Assembly (NCBI GenBank): GCA_046329575.1
Contig: JAXLUJ010000009.1
Span: 104,920-168,919, forward strand
Reading direction: 5' to 3'
DNA length: 64,000 bases
Source: UBA1941 sp046329575
GTDB taxonomy: Bacteria; Bacteroidota; Bacteroidia; Chitinophagales; LD1
Numbering within the stretch: the stretch's first letter is position 1; every line of letters starts with the position of its first letter. Positions 6,803 through 15,803 of the stretch are shown piece after piece. The notes beneath the pieces were generated by a model that was not told the origin of the DNA, did no database searches, and was given only the letters and a program-made list of their open reading frames with translations. Made by a program: the position numbers and the translations under genes.

Positions 6803-9190
6803 ATGATACGATATATTACGTTTTTGCTTATTGTGTTCTTTGCGGCATTCCTACATGCTCAGGATGGAAAGAATGTACGCGGACAGGTAGTAGATAAAGA
6901 TTCCAAATTTCCCATTGCCGGCGCTAATGTGGTAGTGCCTAATTCCAGTCCGTTTTTAGGAACGGTTACCGATGAAAATGGCTATTTTCTATTAGCAGGA
7001 GTGCCTTTGGGCCGAGTGAACATTAAAGTGAGCTTTGTAGGTTACAAAGATGCTTTCATGAATGAGGTGCTGGTTATGGCCGGTAAAGAAACCCAATTGA
7101 ACATTGAATTGGAAGAAAAGGTGCGTGAACTGAAGGAAGTAGTGGTGAAAGCGGAAAGTGATAAAGGGCGCGCGAAAAATGAGTTTGCAACGGTTAGCGC
7201 ACGTTCTTTTGATGTAGAACAAACGAACAAATTTAGTGGCAGCCGTAACGATCCGGCGCGGATGGCCTCGAATTTTGCAGGTGTAAGTGGCGCTAATGAT
7301 GCGCGAAACGATATCATCATTCGTGGAAATTCACCTTTGGGCTTGCTATGGCGTTTAGAAGGCGTGGACATTCCCAGCCCCAACCACTTTGCCAGTTTTG
7401 GGAGCACCGGCGGGCCGGTAAGTATGCTTAATAACAACACACTGATGCGCAGCGATTTTTTCACCGCGGCATTTCCATCAGAATATGGCAATGCACTGGC
7501 CGGTGTGTTTGATTTAAAAATGCGAAGCGGCAATAAAGATAAATATGAGTTCATGGCGCAAATCGGGTTTAATGGTTTGGAAGTAGGAGCGGAAGGACCT
7601 TTTGCAAAGAAGAAAAGCGCTGCTTCCTGGATGATCAATTATCGTTATTCCACTTTGGCGTTGTTCAAATTAATGGGTGCTAATTTCGGAACGGGAACTG
7701 CTGTGCCTTATTATCAGGACTTGTCGTTTAAAGTGGATGTACCTACAAAAAAGGCAGGTGTGTTCCGTTTGTTTGGCCTTGGCGGTTTGAGTTCCATTGA
7801 ACTATTAGGTTCGAAGACTGATGTAAGCAAGAAAGGGACGGATTTGTATGGCAACGAAAATCAGGACCTCTATAACCATTCCCGAACTGGAATTTTGGGT
7901 TTTTCGCACACGTATTTCCTTGATTCAAAATCGTATTTCCGAACAACTATTGCGGCCTCGCATCAGCTTCAAAAAGTGGAAATTGATACCATCAATTTAC
8001 TTACTCATGCCGATAAGCAGCGATATAACAACGTTTTTCTTCAGCAGAATAAATACAGCGCTCATCTGGTTTACAACCGCAAAATTAATTCGCGAAATAC
8101 GATTGTGGCGGGTGTAAATGGGAATGTGTATGATGTGTTTTTTAAGGACAGTGTTTCGTATGGCGGTGTTTTTCTTCCCATAAAGTACGGAAAAGGCATA
8201 AGTGGCCTGGTGGAGGCTTATGCTACGTGGCAGCATAAGTTTGGCGAGCGGCTGGTGATGAACTTAGGATTGCACGGACAATATTTTACGTTAAGTAAAA
8301 GTGTGGCGCCGGAACCGCGTTTAGGTTTGCGATACCAGTTGAACGAAAAAATGTTCCTGAGCTTTGGTTATGGCCTGCACCATGAGATTCAGCCCTTACC
8401 AACTTATTACAATCATGAAGTAAGTCTTTCCGGAACGGGGGCATCTACCAATTTGAACATGGGATTTTCACGAAGCAATCATGTGGTGCTAGGTTATGAT
8501 CTGGTTTTTTTGAAAGATTTTCATTTCAAAACAGAAGCCTACTTCCAATATATCGACCGCGTGCCGGTTAGTGATACGGTGAGTTCGTTCAGCATGCTGA
8601 ATGCCGGCTCGCAGTTCAGTACACCTAACAACAATTACCTTAAAAACAGGGGTATTGGAAGAAATTACGGTTTGGAGATCACGATGGAGAAGTTCTTCAC
8701 CCGTGGTTATTATTTTTTAGTTACAGGGTCGTTTTTTCAGTCGGAATATCAGGGTAGCGATAAAGTATGGCGAAACACTGCCTTCAACGGCCATTATGTA
8801 GTGAACGCTTTAGGGGGCTATGAGTACAAATTTGGAGGTAAGAAGAATAAGACTAAAAAATACAGTATTGCAGCCGACGGTAAATTGACCGGCGCCGGAG
8901 GGCGCTACTACACACCGGTTGACCTAGCAGCCAGCGCGATTGCCAGGAAGGAAGTGGATATAGAAGGGGAGGCCTTTTCGAAGAAATATGCTGATTATTT
9001 TCGGTTAGACCTTAAGATCAGCTTTCGTATCAGTTTGCGGAAAATGACACACGAATTCTCATTTGATGTTCAGAATGTGACGAACCGGAAAAATGTTTTC
9101 CGCATCAGTTATAACCCGCGAACCAATGCTTTGGTAACCGAATATCAGCAAGGACTTTTTCCGCTGCCCCAATATCGAATCTACTTCTAG
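6803..9190 (+). CDS. TonB-dependent outer membrane receptor with carboxypeptidase-like regulatory domain
   Basis: 795 residues. The ATG at 6803 gives a signal peptide (MIRYITFLLIVFFAAFLHAQ); the frame is open from 6761 but the extra 14 residues do not look like part of it. Residues about 25-115 form a CarboxypepD_reg-like beta-sandwich (GQVVDKDSKFPIAGANV ... GYFLLAGVPLG). A plug domain follows (ARNDIIIRGNSP, LEGVDIPSPNHF, AFPSEYGNALAGVFDLKMR), then a beta-barrel ending in an aromatic residue (YRIYF). It lacks the SusC length and no SusD gene follows, so the substrate may be a siderophore, peptide or other small ligand. Single gene. It is outer-membrane located and needs TonB-ExbBD, not present here. 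Confidence 0.93.
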   Translation: MIRYITFLLIVFFAAFLHAQDGKNVRGQVVDKDSKFPIAGANVVVPNSSPFLGTVTDENGYFLLAGVPLGRVNIKVSFVGYKDAFMNEVLVMAGKETQLNIELEEKVRELKEVVVKAESDKGRAKNEFATVSARSFDVEQTNKFSGSRNDPARMASNFAGVSGANDARNDIIIRGNSPLGLLWRLEGVDIPSPNHFASFGSTGGPVSMLNNNTLMRSDFFTAAFPSEYGNALAGVFDLKMRSGNKDKYEFMAQIGFNGLEVGAEGPFAKKKSAASWMINYRYSTLALFKLMGANFGTGTAVPYYQDLSFKVDVPTKKAGVFRLFGLGGLSSIELLGSKTDVSKKGTDLYGNENQDLYNHSRTGILGFSHTYFLDSKSYFRTTIAASHQLQKVEIDTINLLTHADKQRYNNVFLQQNKYSAHLVYNRKINSRNTIVAGVNGNVYDVFFKDSVSYGGVFLPIKYGKGISGLVEAYATWQHKFGERLVMNLGLHGQYFTLSKSVAPEPRLGLRYQLNEKMFLSFGYGLHHEIQPLPTYYNHEVSLSGTGASTNLNMGFSRSNHVVLGYDLVFLKDFHFKTEAYFQYIDRVPVSDTVSSFSMLNAGSQFSTPNNNYLKNRGIGRNYGLEITMEKFFTRGYYFLVTGSFFQSEYQGSDKVWRNTAFNGHYVVNALGGYEYKFGGKKNKTKKYSIAADGKLTGAGGRYYTPVDLAASAIARKEVDIEGEAFSKKYADYFRLDLKISFRISLRKMTHEFSFDVQNVTNRKNVFRISYNPRTNALVTEYQQGLFPLPQYRIYF

Positions 9191-9247
9191 AACAACTGAA
9201 CTTACTCATCATGGTGAGTTAAGGAATTCTTAAGAAAACAATTTGCT

Positions 9248-9255
9248 TATTTTTG
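9248..9255 (+). promoter_or_regulatory. candidate -7 element before the coiled-coil/zapA/rny run
   Basis: TATTTTTG matches TAnnTTTG exactly, 19 bases ahead of the ATG at 9275. I see no convincing TTTG element 17-20 bases upstream, so this is half a promoter signature. Confidence 0.35.
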
Positions 9256-9274
9256 TGATTCAACAAAACCAAAT

Positions 9275-9562
9275 ATGTCGGACGTAGCGCTTCGCCTGGA
9301 TGCTATTATATTGAAAACCAAAAAGATACTTCAGCAATCAGAAAATTACAAACTGGAAGCTGAAGGATTGCGATCGGAACTCATCTTACTTCGCGACCAT
9401 ATAGAACGGCAAGAGAAAACGATAGAAGAACTGAACGAAAAGATAAAAATCATTAAGTTAGCGCGCTCGCTTGAAGAAAGTCCTGAAAAGGCCGAATTGA
9501 AGCGAAAGTTGAACGAGTACATTAAGGAGGTAGATCGCTGCATGACTTTACTAAATGAGTGA
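9275..9562 (+). CDS. small coiled-coil protein, ZapB-like position upstream of zapA
   Basis: 95 residues, almost wholly a heptad-patterned, charged coiled coil (LRLDAIILKTKKILQQS, then LRSELILLRDHIERQEKTI). No signal peptide or membrane segment. Its last 8 bases overlap zapA, pointing to co-translation. A short coiled-coil gene directly before zapA suggests a partner in the FtsZ-ring layer, as ZapB partners ZapA in Gammaproteobacteria, but I claim only analogy of position and shape, not homology. The function is inferred. Confidence 0.82.
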   Translation: MSDVALRLDAIILKTKKILQQSENYKLEAEGLRSELILLRDHIERQEKTIEELNEKIKIIKLARSLEESPEKAELKRKLNEYIKEVDRCMTLLNE

Positions 9563-9851
9563 CATGGATGGTTTGGTTCAGGTAAATGTTATGGTTGCAG
9601 ACCGGATTTATCCGCTGCGTGTACAGGAAAATGAGAAAGAAGAAGTGCTGAATGCGGTGAAGCTGGTGAATGAAAAGATCAGGGAATACCAGCGGATCTA
9701 TGACGGCAAGGATAAACAGGATTATATTGCGATGGTGTTGTTGTTATTTGCAGTAGAGCATATGAGGGGAAAATCAAAAAGCGCAATAGAAGGGTCTGCT
9801 TTTGAAGATAAAGTCGCGCAGCTCGAATTACTTCTTTCAGCTTGGCGCTGA
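9555..9851 (+). CDS. zapA: cell division protein ZapA
   Basis: 98 residues. ZapA binds and bundles FtsZ at midcell. Family pattern: short beta-strand N-domain (VQVNVMVADRIYPLRVQENE), helix with LNAVKLVNEKIREYQ, then DKQDYIAMVLLLFAVEH and a C-terminal coiled coil. Start at 9555 overlaps the upstream coiled-coil gene by 8 bp; a second ATG at 9564 is also possible. The gap to rny is only 85 bp, too short to hold the 6S RNA that follows zapA in E. coli. Confidence 0.9.
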   Translation: MSDMDGLVQVNVMVADRIYPLRVQENEKEEVLNAVKLVNEKIREYQRIYDGKDKQDYIAMVLLLFAVEHMRGKSKSAIEGSAFEDKVAQLELLLSAWR

Positions 9852-9936
9852 ATCATTTCCACGTTCAAATTTCGTACAATGGTTTTACAGGTTCCTCAGG
9901 CTTGTGATTGATAACTTATTAATTTAAAACGCAACC

Positions 9937-11541
9937 ATGGGAATTGAAACACTAATCGTTGGTGCCGTTCTGGCCATCATCGGGGTTGCTGCTGGTTTTT
10001 TTATAGGTAAAGGAAACGCCAAGAGTGCGGCTGATAAAATAGATGCGGAGGCTCGTGCCGAAGCGGAAAAAAAGGTCGCCGATGCAAAAGTAGCCGCCGA
10101 AAAAATAATCGCAGATGCCAACCGAAATCATGAAAACATTAAGAAGGATAAAATGCTGGAAGCCAAAGAGCATTTCCTTCAATTGAAATCGAAGCACGAA
10201 AGTGAAGTAAACGAGCGCAATAAAAAAGCCGTTGAAAAGGAAAATCAGCTCAAACAACTCCAGAATGAACTGAATTCACGTCAGGCAGAGTTCGGAAAAA
10301 AGGAAAAGGAGAACGATGCACTTCGCGAAAATCTCAATAAGCAACTTGAGATTGTATCAGTTAAGAAAGAGCAACTCGATAAAAGCCATGAAACTTTTGT
10401 AAAAAAACTGGAGCAGATCAGTGCGCTTTCAAAAGAAGATGCAAAACGCGAATTGGTGGAAAGTATGCGCAAAGAAGCTGAAACCGAATCGCTTGCCGTG
10501 GTAAAAGAAATAGTGGATACGGCCAAGATGAATGCGAATAAAGAAGCCAAAAAGATCATTATTCAAACCATTCAGCGAACAGCCGCCGAGAATGCCATTG
10601 AGAATACCGTTTCTGTTTTCAATTTAGATGGCGATGAAATGAAAGGTCAGATCATTGGGCGTGAAGGTCGCAACATCAGGGCGCTCGAAGCCGCTACAGG
10701 TTGCGAGTTCGTGGTGGATGATACGCCGGAAGCCATCATTATTTCCGGCTATGACCCCATCCGGAGGGAAATTGCGCGTTTATCGCTCCAACGTCTGGTT
10801 ACCGATGGCCGCATCCACCCGGCGCGTATTGAAGAAGTGGTGGCTAAGACGAAAAAGCAATTGGATGATCACATTCGGGAAATTGGCGAACGTACCGTTA
10901 TAGATCTCGGAATTCAAGGACTTCATGGCGAACTGGTTCGTTATGTTGGCCGCATGCGTTTCCGTTCTTCTTATGGTCAGAATTTGCTGCAGCACTCCCG
11001 TGAAGTGGCCAATCTTTGCGCTACAATGGCGGCTGAATTGGGCCTGAATCCAAAACTGGCCAAACGTGCCGGTTTGCTGCATGATATTGGTAAAGTTCCT
11101 GATGAAGAATCAGAATTGAGCCACGCCCTTCTGGGGGCCAAGCTGTGCGAAAAGTACGGCGAACATGCTGCCGTGGTGAATGCCGTGGGCGCTCACCATG
11201 ATGAAATGGAAATGAAGTATGTAATCTCTCCAATCATTCAGGCTTGTGATGCCATCAGCGGGGCTCGCCCGGGTGCGCGTCGTGAAATGATGGAAGGTTA
11301 TTTGCAGCGGATTAAAGATCTGGAAAATCTGGCTCAAAACTTCGATGGCGTAGAGAAAGCGTACGCCATTCAAGCCGGGCGCGAATTGCGCGTAATTGTT
11401 GAAGCTGATCGCATCGACGATAAAAAGTCGGATGAGATTTCGTTCATGATTGCACAAAAGATCGAGAAGGAAATGACCTATCCCGGCCAGGTGAAGGTGA
11501 CGGTAATTCGCGAAAAGCGCGCGGTGAACGTGGCTAAGTAA
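9937..11541 (+). CDS. rny: ribonuclease Y
   Basis: Membrane-anchored endoribonuclease that starts mRNA decay. 534 residues: one N-terminal membrane helix (residues 3-24), a long charged coiled coil (about 28-200), a KH RNA-binding domain from about 232 (GQIIGREGRNIRALEAATG), and an HD metal-dependent phosphohydrolase domain with LLHDIGK near 380, followed by GAHHDEM. The C-terminal segment ISFMIAQKIEKEMTYPGQVKV is also typical. Length is the family norm. Placed after zapA in the same direction. Confidence 0.97.
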   Translation: MGIETLIVGAVLAIIGVAAGFFIGKGNAKSAADKIDAEARAEAEKKVADAKVAAEKIIADANRNHENIKKDKMLEAKEHFLQLKSKHESEVNERNKKAVEKENQLKQLQNELNSRQAEFGKKEKENDALRENLNKQLEIVSVKKEQLDKSHETFVKKLEQISALSKEDAKRELVESMRKEAETESLAVVKEIVDTAKMNANKEAKKIIIQTIQRTAAENAIENTVSVFNLDGDEMKGQIIGREGRNIRALEAATGCEFVVDDTPEAIIISGYDPIRREIARLSLQRLVTDGRIHPARIEEVVAKTKKQLDDHIREIGERTVIDLGIQGLHGELVRYVGRMRFRSSYGQNLLQHSREVANLCATMAAELGLNPKLAKRAGLLHDIGKVPDEESELSHALLGAKLCEKYGEHAAVVNAVGAHHDEMEMKYVISPIIQACDAISGARPGARREMMEGYLQRIKDLENLAQNFDGVEKAYAIQAGRELRVIVEADRIDDKKSDEISFMIAQKIEKEMTYPGQVKVTVIREKRAVNVAK

Positions 11542-11563
11542 TGCTCACTTACTATCCGTGGTT

Positions 11564-12706
11564 ATGCTATCCTGGATAAATCTATTTAGCGAAATTTTTA
11601 TGATAGCTGCAGCAATGCAGCTATTGTTTTACGTACTGCTTTTTGCGCGATTGGCATTTTATAAAGCGAAACATTACAGCAACGAAAGCGATGATGCCCC
11701 AGCGGTTTCGGTGGTGATATGCAGCCGTAACGATGCCGCAAATCTGGAAAAGGCACTGAAGCTGATTCTGATTCAGCTCTACAAAAAATTTGAAGTAGTG
11801 GTAGTGAACGACCGAAGTACCGACAATACCTTGGAAGTTGTGGCGCATTTTGCTACCCGTACCGACAATGTGCGCGTGTTCACCATCCCCGCGGGAAGTC
11901 ATGATGGGGGAAAAAAAGAAGCTCTGAAATTGGGTGTGGCTCAGGCCCGTAATCAGTTAATAGTTGTAACTGATGCCGATTGCCGGCCTTCTTCTACCCA
12001 TTGGTTGAACGATATGGTGGCCAGCTACTTTTCAGAATCGGAAATGGTGCTGGGCTATGCGCCCTTCTACCCGCGCCCTACATTATTAAACCGACTGCAG
12101 CGATACGAGAATGTAATGACCGCCATGCAGTATTTTTCGTTTGCGCTAAGCGGGATGCCTTACATGGGCGTAGGGAGGAATCTCAGCTTCAGAAAGGATG
12201 TTTTTCTGAATTGGGCGGGTACGAAAAGAATTTCCGGCAAGATAGCCGGCGGCGATGATGATTTGTTTGTGAATGCAGTAGCATCAGGTAAGAAAACAGA
12301 AATTTGCCTTACCAAGGATAGCTTTGTTTATTCCGAATTACCGGCAACATGGAATGATTGGATGATTCAAAAGAGAAGGCATATTCGGGCAGGTTTTTAT
12401 TACCGTACCATACATCGCCTGCTGCTTTTCTTTTTCGCTCTTAGTAAATTTTTGTTTTACACACTACTTCCGGTGCTGTGTATTAAATCCGCCATGCAGC
12501 CGTTCGCATTGGCAATTGCGGTGGTAACTATGTTGTTTTTATGGTTTATCAGCTTTAAAATTCACAAAAAACTGCATCAAACCGGCTTGTCGGCTTGGTT
12601 TATTCCACTTGACCCGGCGTATGCGCTTTACCTGATGGCTATATTTTTTCTAACTTCGGCAACGCGTAAAGATCCATGGAAGGAACACAACCCACAGCAA
12701 AGATGA
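11564..12706 (+). CDS. membrane-associated family 2 glycosyltransferase
   Basis: 380 residues from the ATG at 11564 (a GTG at 11558 adds two residues). One N-terminal membrane helix (about 8-34), then a GT-A fold: VSVVICSRND at 49-58, VVNDRSTDNT, metal-binding D-A-D at 137-139, acceptor-site G-G-D-D-D at 229-233 and the QKRRH motif at 269-273. Two to three membrane helices at the C-terminus (about 284-370). These are hallmarks of processive or lipid-linked inverting glycosyltransferases of the inner membrane. Sugar and acceptor are unknown. Its stop overlaps the start of the ECF sigma gene as ATGA. Confidence 0.88.
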   Translation: MLSWINLFSEIFMIAAAMQLLFYVLLFARLAFYKAKHYSNESDDAPAVSVVICSRNDAANLEKALKLILIQLYKKFEVVVVNDRSTDNTLEVVAHFATRTDNVRVFTIPAGSHDGGKKEALKLGVAQARNQLIVVTDADCRPSSTHWLNDMVASYFSESEMVLGYAPFYPRPTLLNRLQRYENVMTAMQYFSFALSGMPYMGVGRNLSFRKDVFLNWAGTKRISGKIAGGDDDLFVNAVASGKKTEICLTKDSFVYSELPATWNDWMIQKRRHIRAGFYYRTIHRLLLFFFALSKFLFYTLLPVLCIKSAMQPFALAIAVVTMLFLWFISFKIHKKLHQTGLSAWFIPLDPAYALYLMAIFFLTSATRKDPWKEHNPQQR

Positions 12707-13278
12707 ATGCCGACCTCGAGTTGGTGAATAAAGCCAAGAACGGCGATCAGGCAGCATTTGCAAAATTGATGTCGCGTTACCGGGAATCGGTATTTTTCAT
12801 GGTACTGAAAATGGTTCACAATCGCGATGATGCAGAAGATTTGACCATGGTGGCTTTCAGTAAGGCCTTTCATAATCTGGCTAACTATAGCGCCGACTTT
12901 GCCTTTAGTACCTGGCTGTTCCGTATTGCTACCAATAATTGTATCGATCATATCCGGAAGAAGAAATTGCAAACTACTTCCATTGATCAAACTACGAATA
13001 CTGAAGATGGCGAATCCACACCTATTGCCGTTAAAGACAAAGAACTCACTCCTGAGGAAAACATCATTAAAGAACAACGCGCCAGTAACATGCGCACTGT
13101 ACTGCAACAGCTTAATCCAAAATACCGCCAGCTTATCGAATTGCGCTATTTTCAGGAGTTGAGTTATGAAGAAATTGCAGAACAACTAGATCTTCCGTTG
13201 GGAACCGTTAAAGCTCAATTATTCCGCGCTAAGGATATGTTGTACAATATGATGAAGATTGCGAAAGATCGCTACTAA
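12703..13278 (+). CDS. ECF-type RNA polymerase sigma factor
   Basis: 191 residues from the ATG at 12703, whose ATGA overlap with the glycosyltransferase stop argues for this start over the in-frame ATG at 12676. Region 2 is seen at about residues 15-85 (FAKLMSRYRESVFFMVLKMV, DDAEDLTMVAFSKAF, FSTWLFRIATNNCIDHIRKK) and region 4 with a helix-turn-helix at about 135-180 (YRQLIELRYFQELSYEEIAE, GTVKAQLFRAKDML). The linker of about 45 residues is acidic. No anti-sigma factor gene is adjacent. Convergent with the next gene, their stops interleaved in CTAA. Confidence 0.92.
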   Translation: MNADLELVNKAKNGDQAAFAKLMSRYRESVFFMVLKMVHNRDDAEDLTMVAFSKAFHNLANYSADFAFSTWLFRIATNNCIDHIRKKKLQTTSIDQTTNTEDGESTPIAVKDKELTPEENIIKEQRASNMRTVLQQLNPKYRQLIELRYFQELSYEEIAEQLDLPLGTVKAQLFRAKDMLYNMMKIAKDRY

Positions 13279-14225
13279 TCACCGCCTGTAATTTCCTTTA
13301 CAATCTCTTTTACGGGCCGGATGGCATGTACGTGCTCGATTGACTGTCCGGCACACCAATACGTGTTATAAGTGGCCGAAAAGGCCGCCTTTTCCAGCAT
13401 TTTCATTCCCTGATAATAGGTGAGCATCTTCACCCACTTCTTAAGGGTTTTATTTGAAGCAAGCGTACGTTCCAGCCAGTTTTGCTCCAAACCGGTTTCT
13501 TTTACAAACGGAGTGTTGATTACCGTACAAGGTGTTCCTGAAATTTTGGTGGTGCGAACAATATCCTGCGCGCCATATTGCACAATGGCATTTTTGTACT
13601 CGGCATTTACCGGCGCTTCGTTCGAAGCAATGAACGGACTGCCTACTGAAACGCCGCAGGCGCCAAGAGCCAGCATTCGGTTAAGCCCAACTTTGTTTCC
13701 TACTCCTCCTGCGGAAATCACAGGAATTCGGGTGTTTCTCGACAATAAAGGAATTACTTCTTCAGGCGATAAATTACCGGCATGGCCTCCGGCTTCATTA
13801 TTCACTGCAATGATAGCGTCGGCACCAAGGGCTTCCACTTTTTTGGCGTAATTCAAATCAATCACATCGCAAAAAACTTTGGTTCCAACCGGCTTGCAGG
13901 CTTCAATTACCGCCTGCGGACTTCCAAGTGAGGTGATGATAAACGGGACTTTGAATTCTACGCAAATCTCCAGTTGCTTGTGAAAGCGAATGTTCGATTT
14001 GTTGCCGATCAGGTTAATGCCATAACACTTTCCCGGAATGCGCTGCTGTATTTCCATCAGCGCCTTTCTGAAATCCTCTTCAGTGCGATAGTTTAACGCC
14101 GGGATGCAGCCTGCAATTCCAGAATTTGCAGCTTCTACAATCATATTGACATTCGACACCAAAAACATAGGTGCCATCAAAACCGGATGTTGAATACCGA
14201 GCATTTCGGTAAGTACAGTTTGCAT
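13275..14225 (-). CDS. nitronate monooxygenase / 2-nitropropane dioxygenase-like flavoprotein
   Basis: 316-residue TIM-barrel FMN enzyme. Seen: N-terminal HPVLMAPM, the candidate catalytic His148 in NNEAGGHAGN, and phosphate-binding glycines in VISAGGVGN and ALGACGVSVGSPFIAS. Members oxidise nitronates such as the toxin propionate-3-nitronate; some relatives are enoyl reductases (FabK), so the substrate remains open, but the conserved His favours nitronate chemistry. Stands alone, convergent to the sigma-factor gene (4-base interleave) and 49 bp downstream of the rsmG stop. Confidence 0.85.
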   Translation of the reverse strand: MQTVLTEMLGIQHPVLMAPMFLVSNVNMIVEAANSGIAGCIPALNYRTEEDFRKALMEIQQRIPGKCYGINLIGNKSNIRFHKQLEICVEFKVPFIITSLGSPQAVIEACKPVGTKVFCDVIDLNYAKKVEALGADAIIAVNNEAGGHAGNLSPEEVIPLLSRNTRIPVISAGGVGNKVGLNRMLALGACGVSVGSPFIASNEAPVNAEYKNAIVQYGAQDIVRTTKISGTPCTVINTPFVKETGLEQNWLERTLASNKTLKKWVKMLTYYQGMKMLEKAAFSATYNTYWCAGQSIEHVHAIRPVKEIVKEITGGD

Positions 14226-14281
14226 CAGTTAATTTTGCTCAAATAAAACAATATTGTTCAGCAATACAGCGATTTACGGCA

Positions 14282-14893
14282 TCAATAGCTCTTATAAACC
14301 AATGATTTTTCAGCAAAGAAGGGTTCGCCGAAGTATTGAGCAACCGGAACTTGGGTTACACCTGCAATTCCCGCTAATTCGTCGCTAAGGTCTCCGCCTT
14401 TCAAACAAATAATGCCATTTCTTTTTTCATGCTGATGACGGTTGGCATACTTTCCTTTGGTCCATCCAATAAGTTCGGGCAATGGCGCTACGGCGCGGGA
14501 AATAACAAAGTCATATTGATAGGGCATATCAGCGGCACGCCCGTGAAATGTGAAAATATTTTTTAGATCCAGTGCCTCTTTCACGGCGTCAATTACTTTG
14601 AGCTTTTTACCAATGCTATCTACCAGATGAAAGCGCGCTTCAGGAAAAAGGATGGCTAATGGTACCCCTGGGAAACCGCCGCCGGTTCCAAGGTCCATAA
14701 TCTTTGCACCATTTTTGAAAGTGATGAATTTGGCAATGGCCAAAGAGTGCAGCACATGTCGTTCTTCGAGATTTTCAATGTCTTTTCTGGAAATAACATT
14801 GATCTTTTCATTCCATTCGCTGTACAAAGCTGGCAATGCTGCAAATTGTTGGCGCTGCAACGAACTTAAATCGGGAAAGTACTTTTCAATCAC
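14282..14893 (-). CDS. rsmG: 16S rRNA (guanine527-N7)-methyltransferase
   Basis: 203 residues. Methylates G527 of 16S rRNA with SAM. Typical N-terminal helices with EWNEKINVISRKD, then HVLHSLAIAKFI and the SAM loop G-T-G-G-G-F-P-G at 69-76, and FVISRAVAPLPEL. The start codon is GTG at 14893, overlapping the nadC stop as GTGA, which points to translational coupling. Last gene of the DUF4783-nadC-rsmG run. Confidence 0.96.
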   Translation of the reverse strand: MIEKYFPDLSSLQRQQFAALPALYSEWNEKINVISRKDIENLEERHVLHSLAIAKFITFKNGAKIMDLGTGGGFPGVPLAILFPEARFHLVDSIGKKLKVIDAVKEALDLKNIFTFHGRAADMPYQYDFVISRAVAPLPELIGWTKGKYANRHQHEKRNGIICLKGGDLSDELAGIAGVTQVPVAQYFGEPFFAEKSLVYKSY

Positions 14894-15777
14894 GCTTGGT
14901 TTTTAATAGCTTTAAGACTCAGGTCCAAACTTCGGCTGCTATGGGTTAGTGCACCAACTGAAATAAAATCAGGTTTTGCTGCAGCATAGGTGCTAATGGT
15001 GTTCAAGGTGATCCCACCAGACACTTCGGTTTCCACTTTTCTATTAACCAATTCAACAGCGGTTGCCACATGGTCAGGCGAAAAATTATCAAACATAATC
15101 CGTTGAATATGGCCCGTTTCCAGGGCTTCTTTTACTTCATCCAAACTCCTGGTTTCAATTTCAACCGGAATTGATAAACCTAGTTTTTCCTTATAGTTTT
15201 TGGCAGCAAGAATTGCATGTGAAATACCGCCGCAGAAATCCACATGATTATCCTTTAGCATAATCATGTCATATAGGCCGAAACGATGGTTATGGCCACC
15301 ACCAATTTTTACAGCCAGCTTTTCAAATGCACGTAAACCCGGTGTGGTTTTTCTGGTATCCAGAATTTTAACACCGGTTCCCGCAACTGCTTCAACATAA
15401 AATTTAGTTGTGGTGGCTATTCCACTCATGCGTTGCATAAAATTCAGCATCAATCTTTCGGCTTGAAGGATTTTCAATTCAGGGCCTGTAACATAAAATG
15501 CGATTTGTCCTTTTGAAACCGTTTCGCCATCACGAATCAGAACGTTTAATTGAAGCTGTGAATCGATAAGCTGGCAGATGCGCTCGGCGATAGAAACACC
15601 GGCCAGCACACCATCGTCTTTCACCAGTAATTGCGCTTTCCCAATTTTATTAGAAGGAATACAACAAAGTGCGGAATGATCGCCTGTTTGAATTTTACCA
15701 CTGGGGTCAGTAATATCTTCTTTTATGGAAAGTTCGATTAGTTCGGCTACGGGATCAAAACCGGAAATAGCATTCAT
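14890..15777 (-). CDS. nadC: carboxylating nicotinate-nucleotide diphosphorylase
   Basis: Converts quinolinate and PRPP into nicotinate mononucleotide in de novo NAD synthesis. 295 residues with RLMLNFMQRMSGIAT, the LDTRKTTPGLRAFEK motif, AVKIGGGHNHRFGLYDMIM, KDNH, and the barrel end VSGGITLNTISTYA and SVGALTHS. Near family length (about 280). In an operon with a DUF4783 gene upstream (26 bp gap) and rsmG downstream (4 bp overlap). nadA and nadB are not in the window. Confidence 0.96.
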   Translation of the reverse strand: MNAISGFDPVAELIELSIKEDITDPSGKIQTGDHSALCCIPSNKIGKAQLLVKDDGVLAGVSIAERICQLIDSQLQLNVLIRDGETVSKGQIAFYVTGPELKILQAERLMLNFMQRMSGIATTTKFYVEAVAGTGVKILDTRKTTPGLRAFEKLAVKIGGGHNHRFGLYDMIMLKDNHVDFCGGISHAILAAKNYKEKLGLSIPVEIETRSLDEVKEALETGHIQRIMFDNFSPDHVATAVELVNRKVETEVSGGITLNTISTYAAAKPDFISVGALTHSSRSLDLSLKAIKNQA

Positions 15778-15803
15778 GCTGCAAAGAAAAGAAGATGCAG
15801 CAA

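Noticed and set aside
7042..7638. 198-codon open frame antisense to the TonB receptor
   Set aside because: The sense frame has full family motifs; the antisense product has no recognisable start, signal or domain. Similar shadows at 43527-43979, 49021-49524 and 19971-20384 were dropped for the same reason.
9201..9225. Terminator after the TonB receptor gene
   Set aside because: CTCA/TGAG hairpin has only 4-5 pairs with a bulge and no T-run.
9852..9936. 6S RNA between zapA and rny
   Set aside because: The gap is 85 bp, too short, and shows no closed-bulge hairpin.
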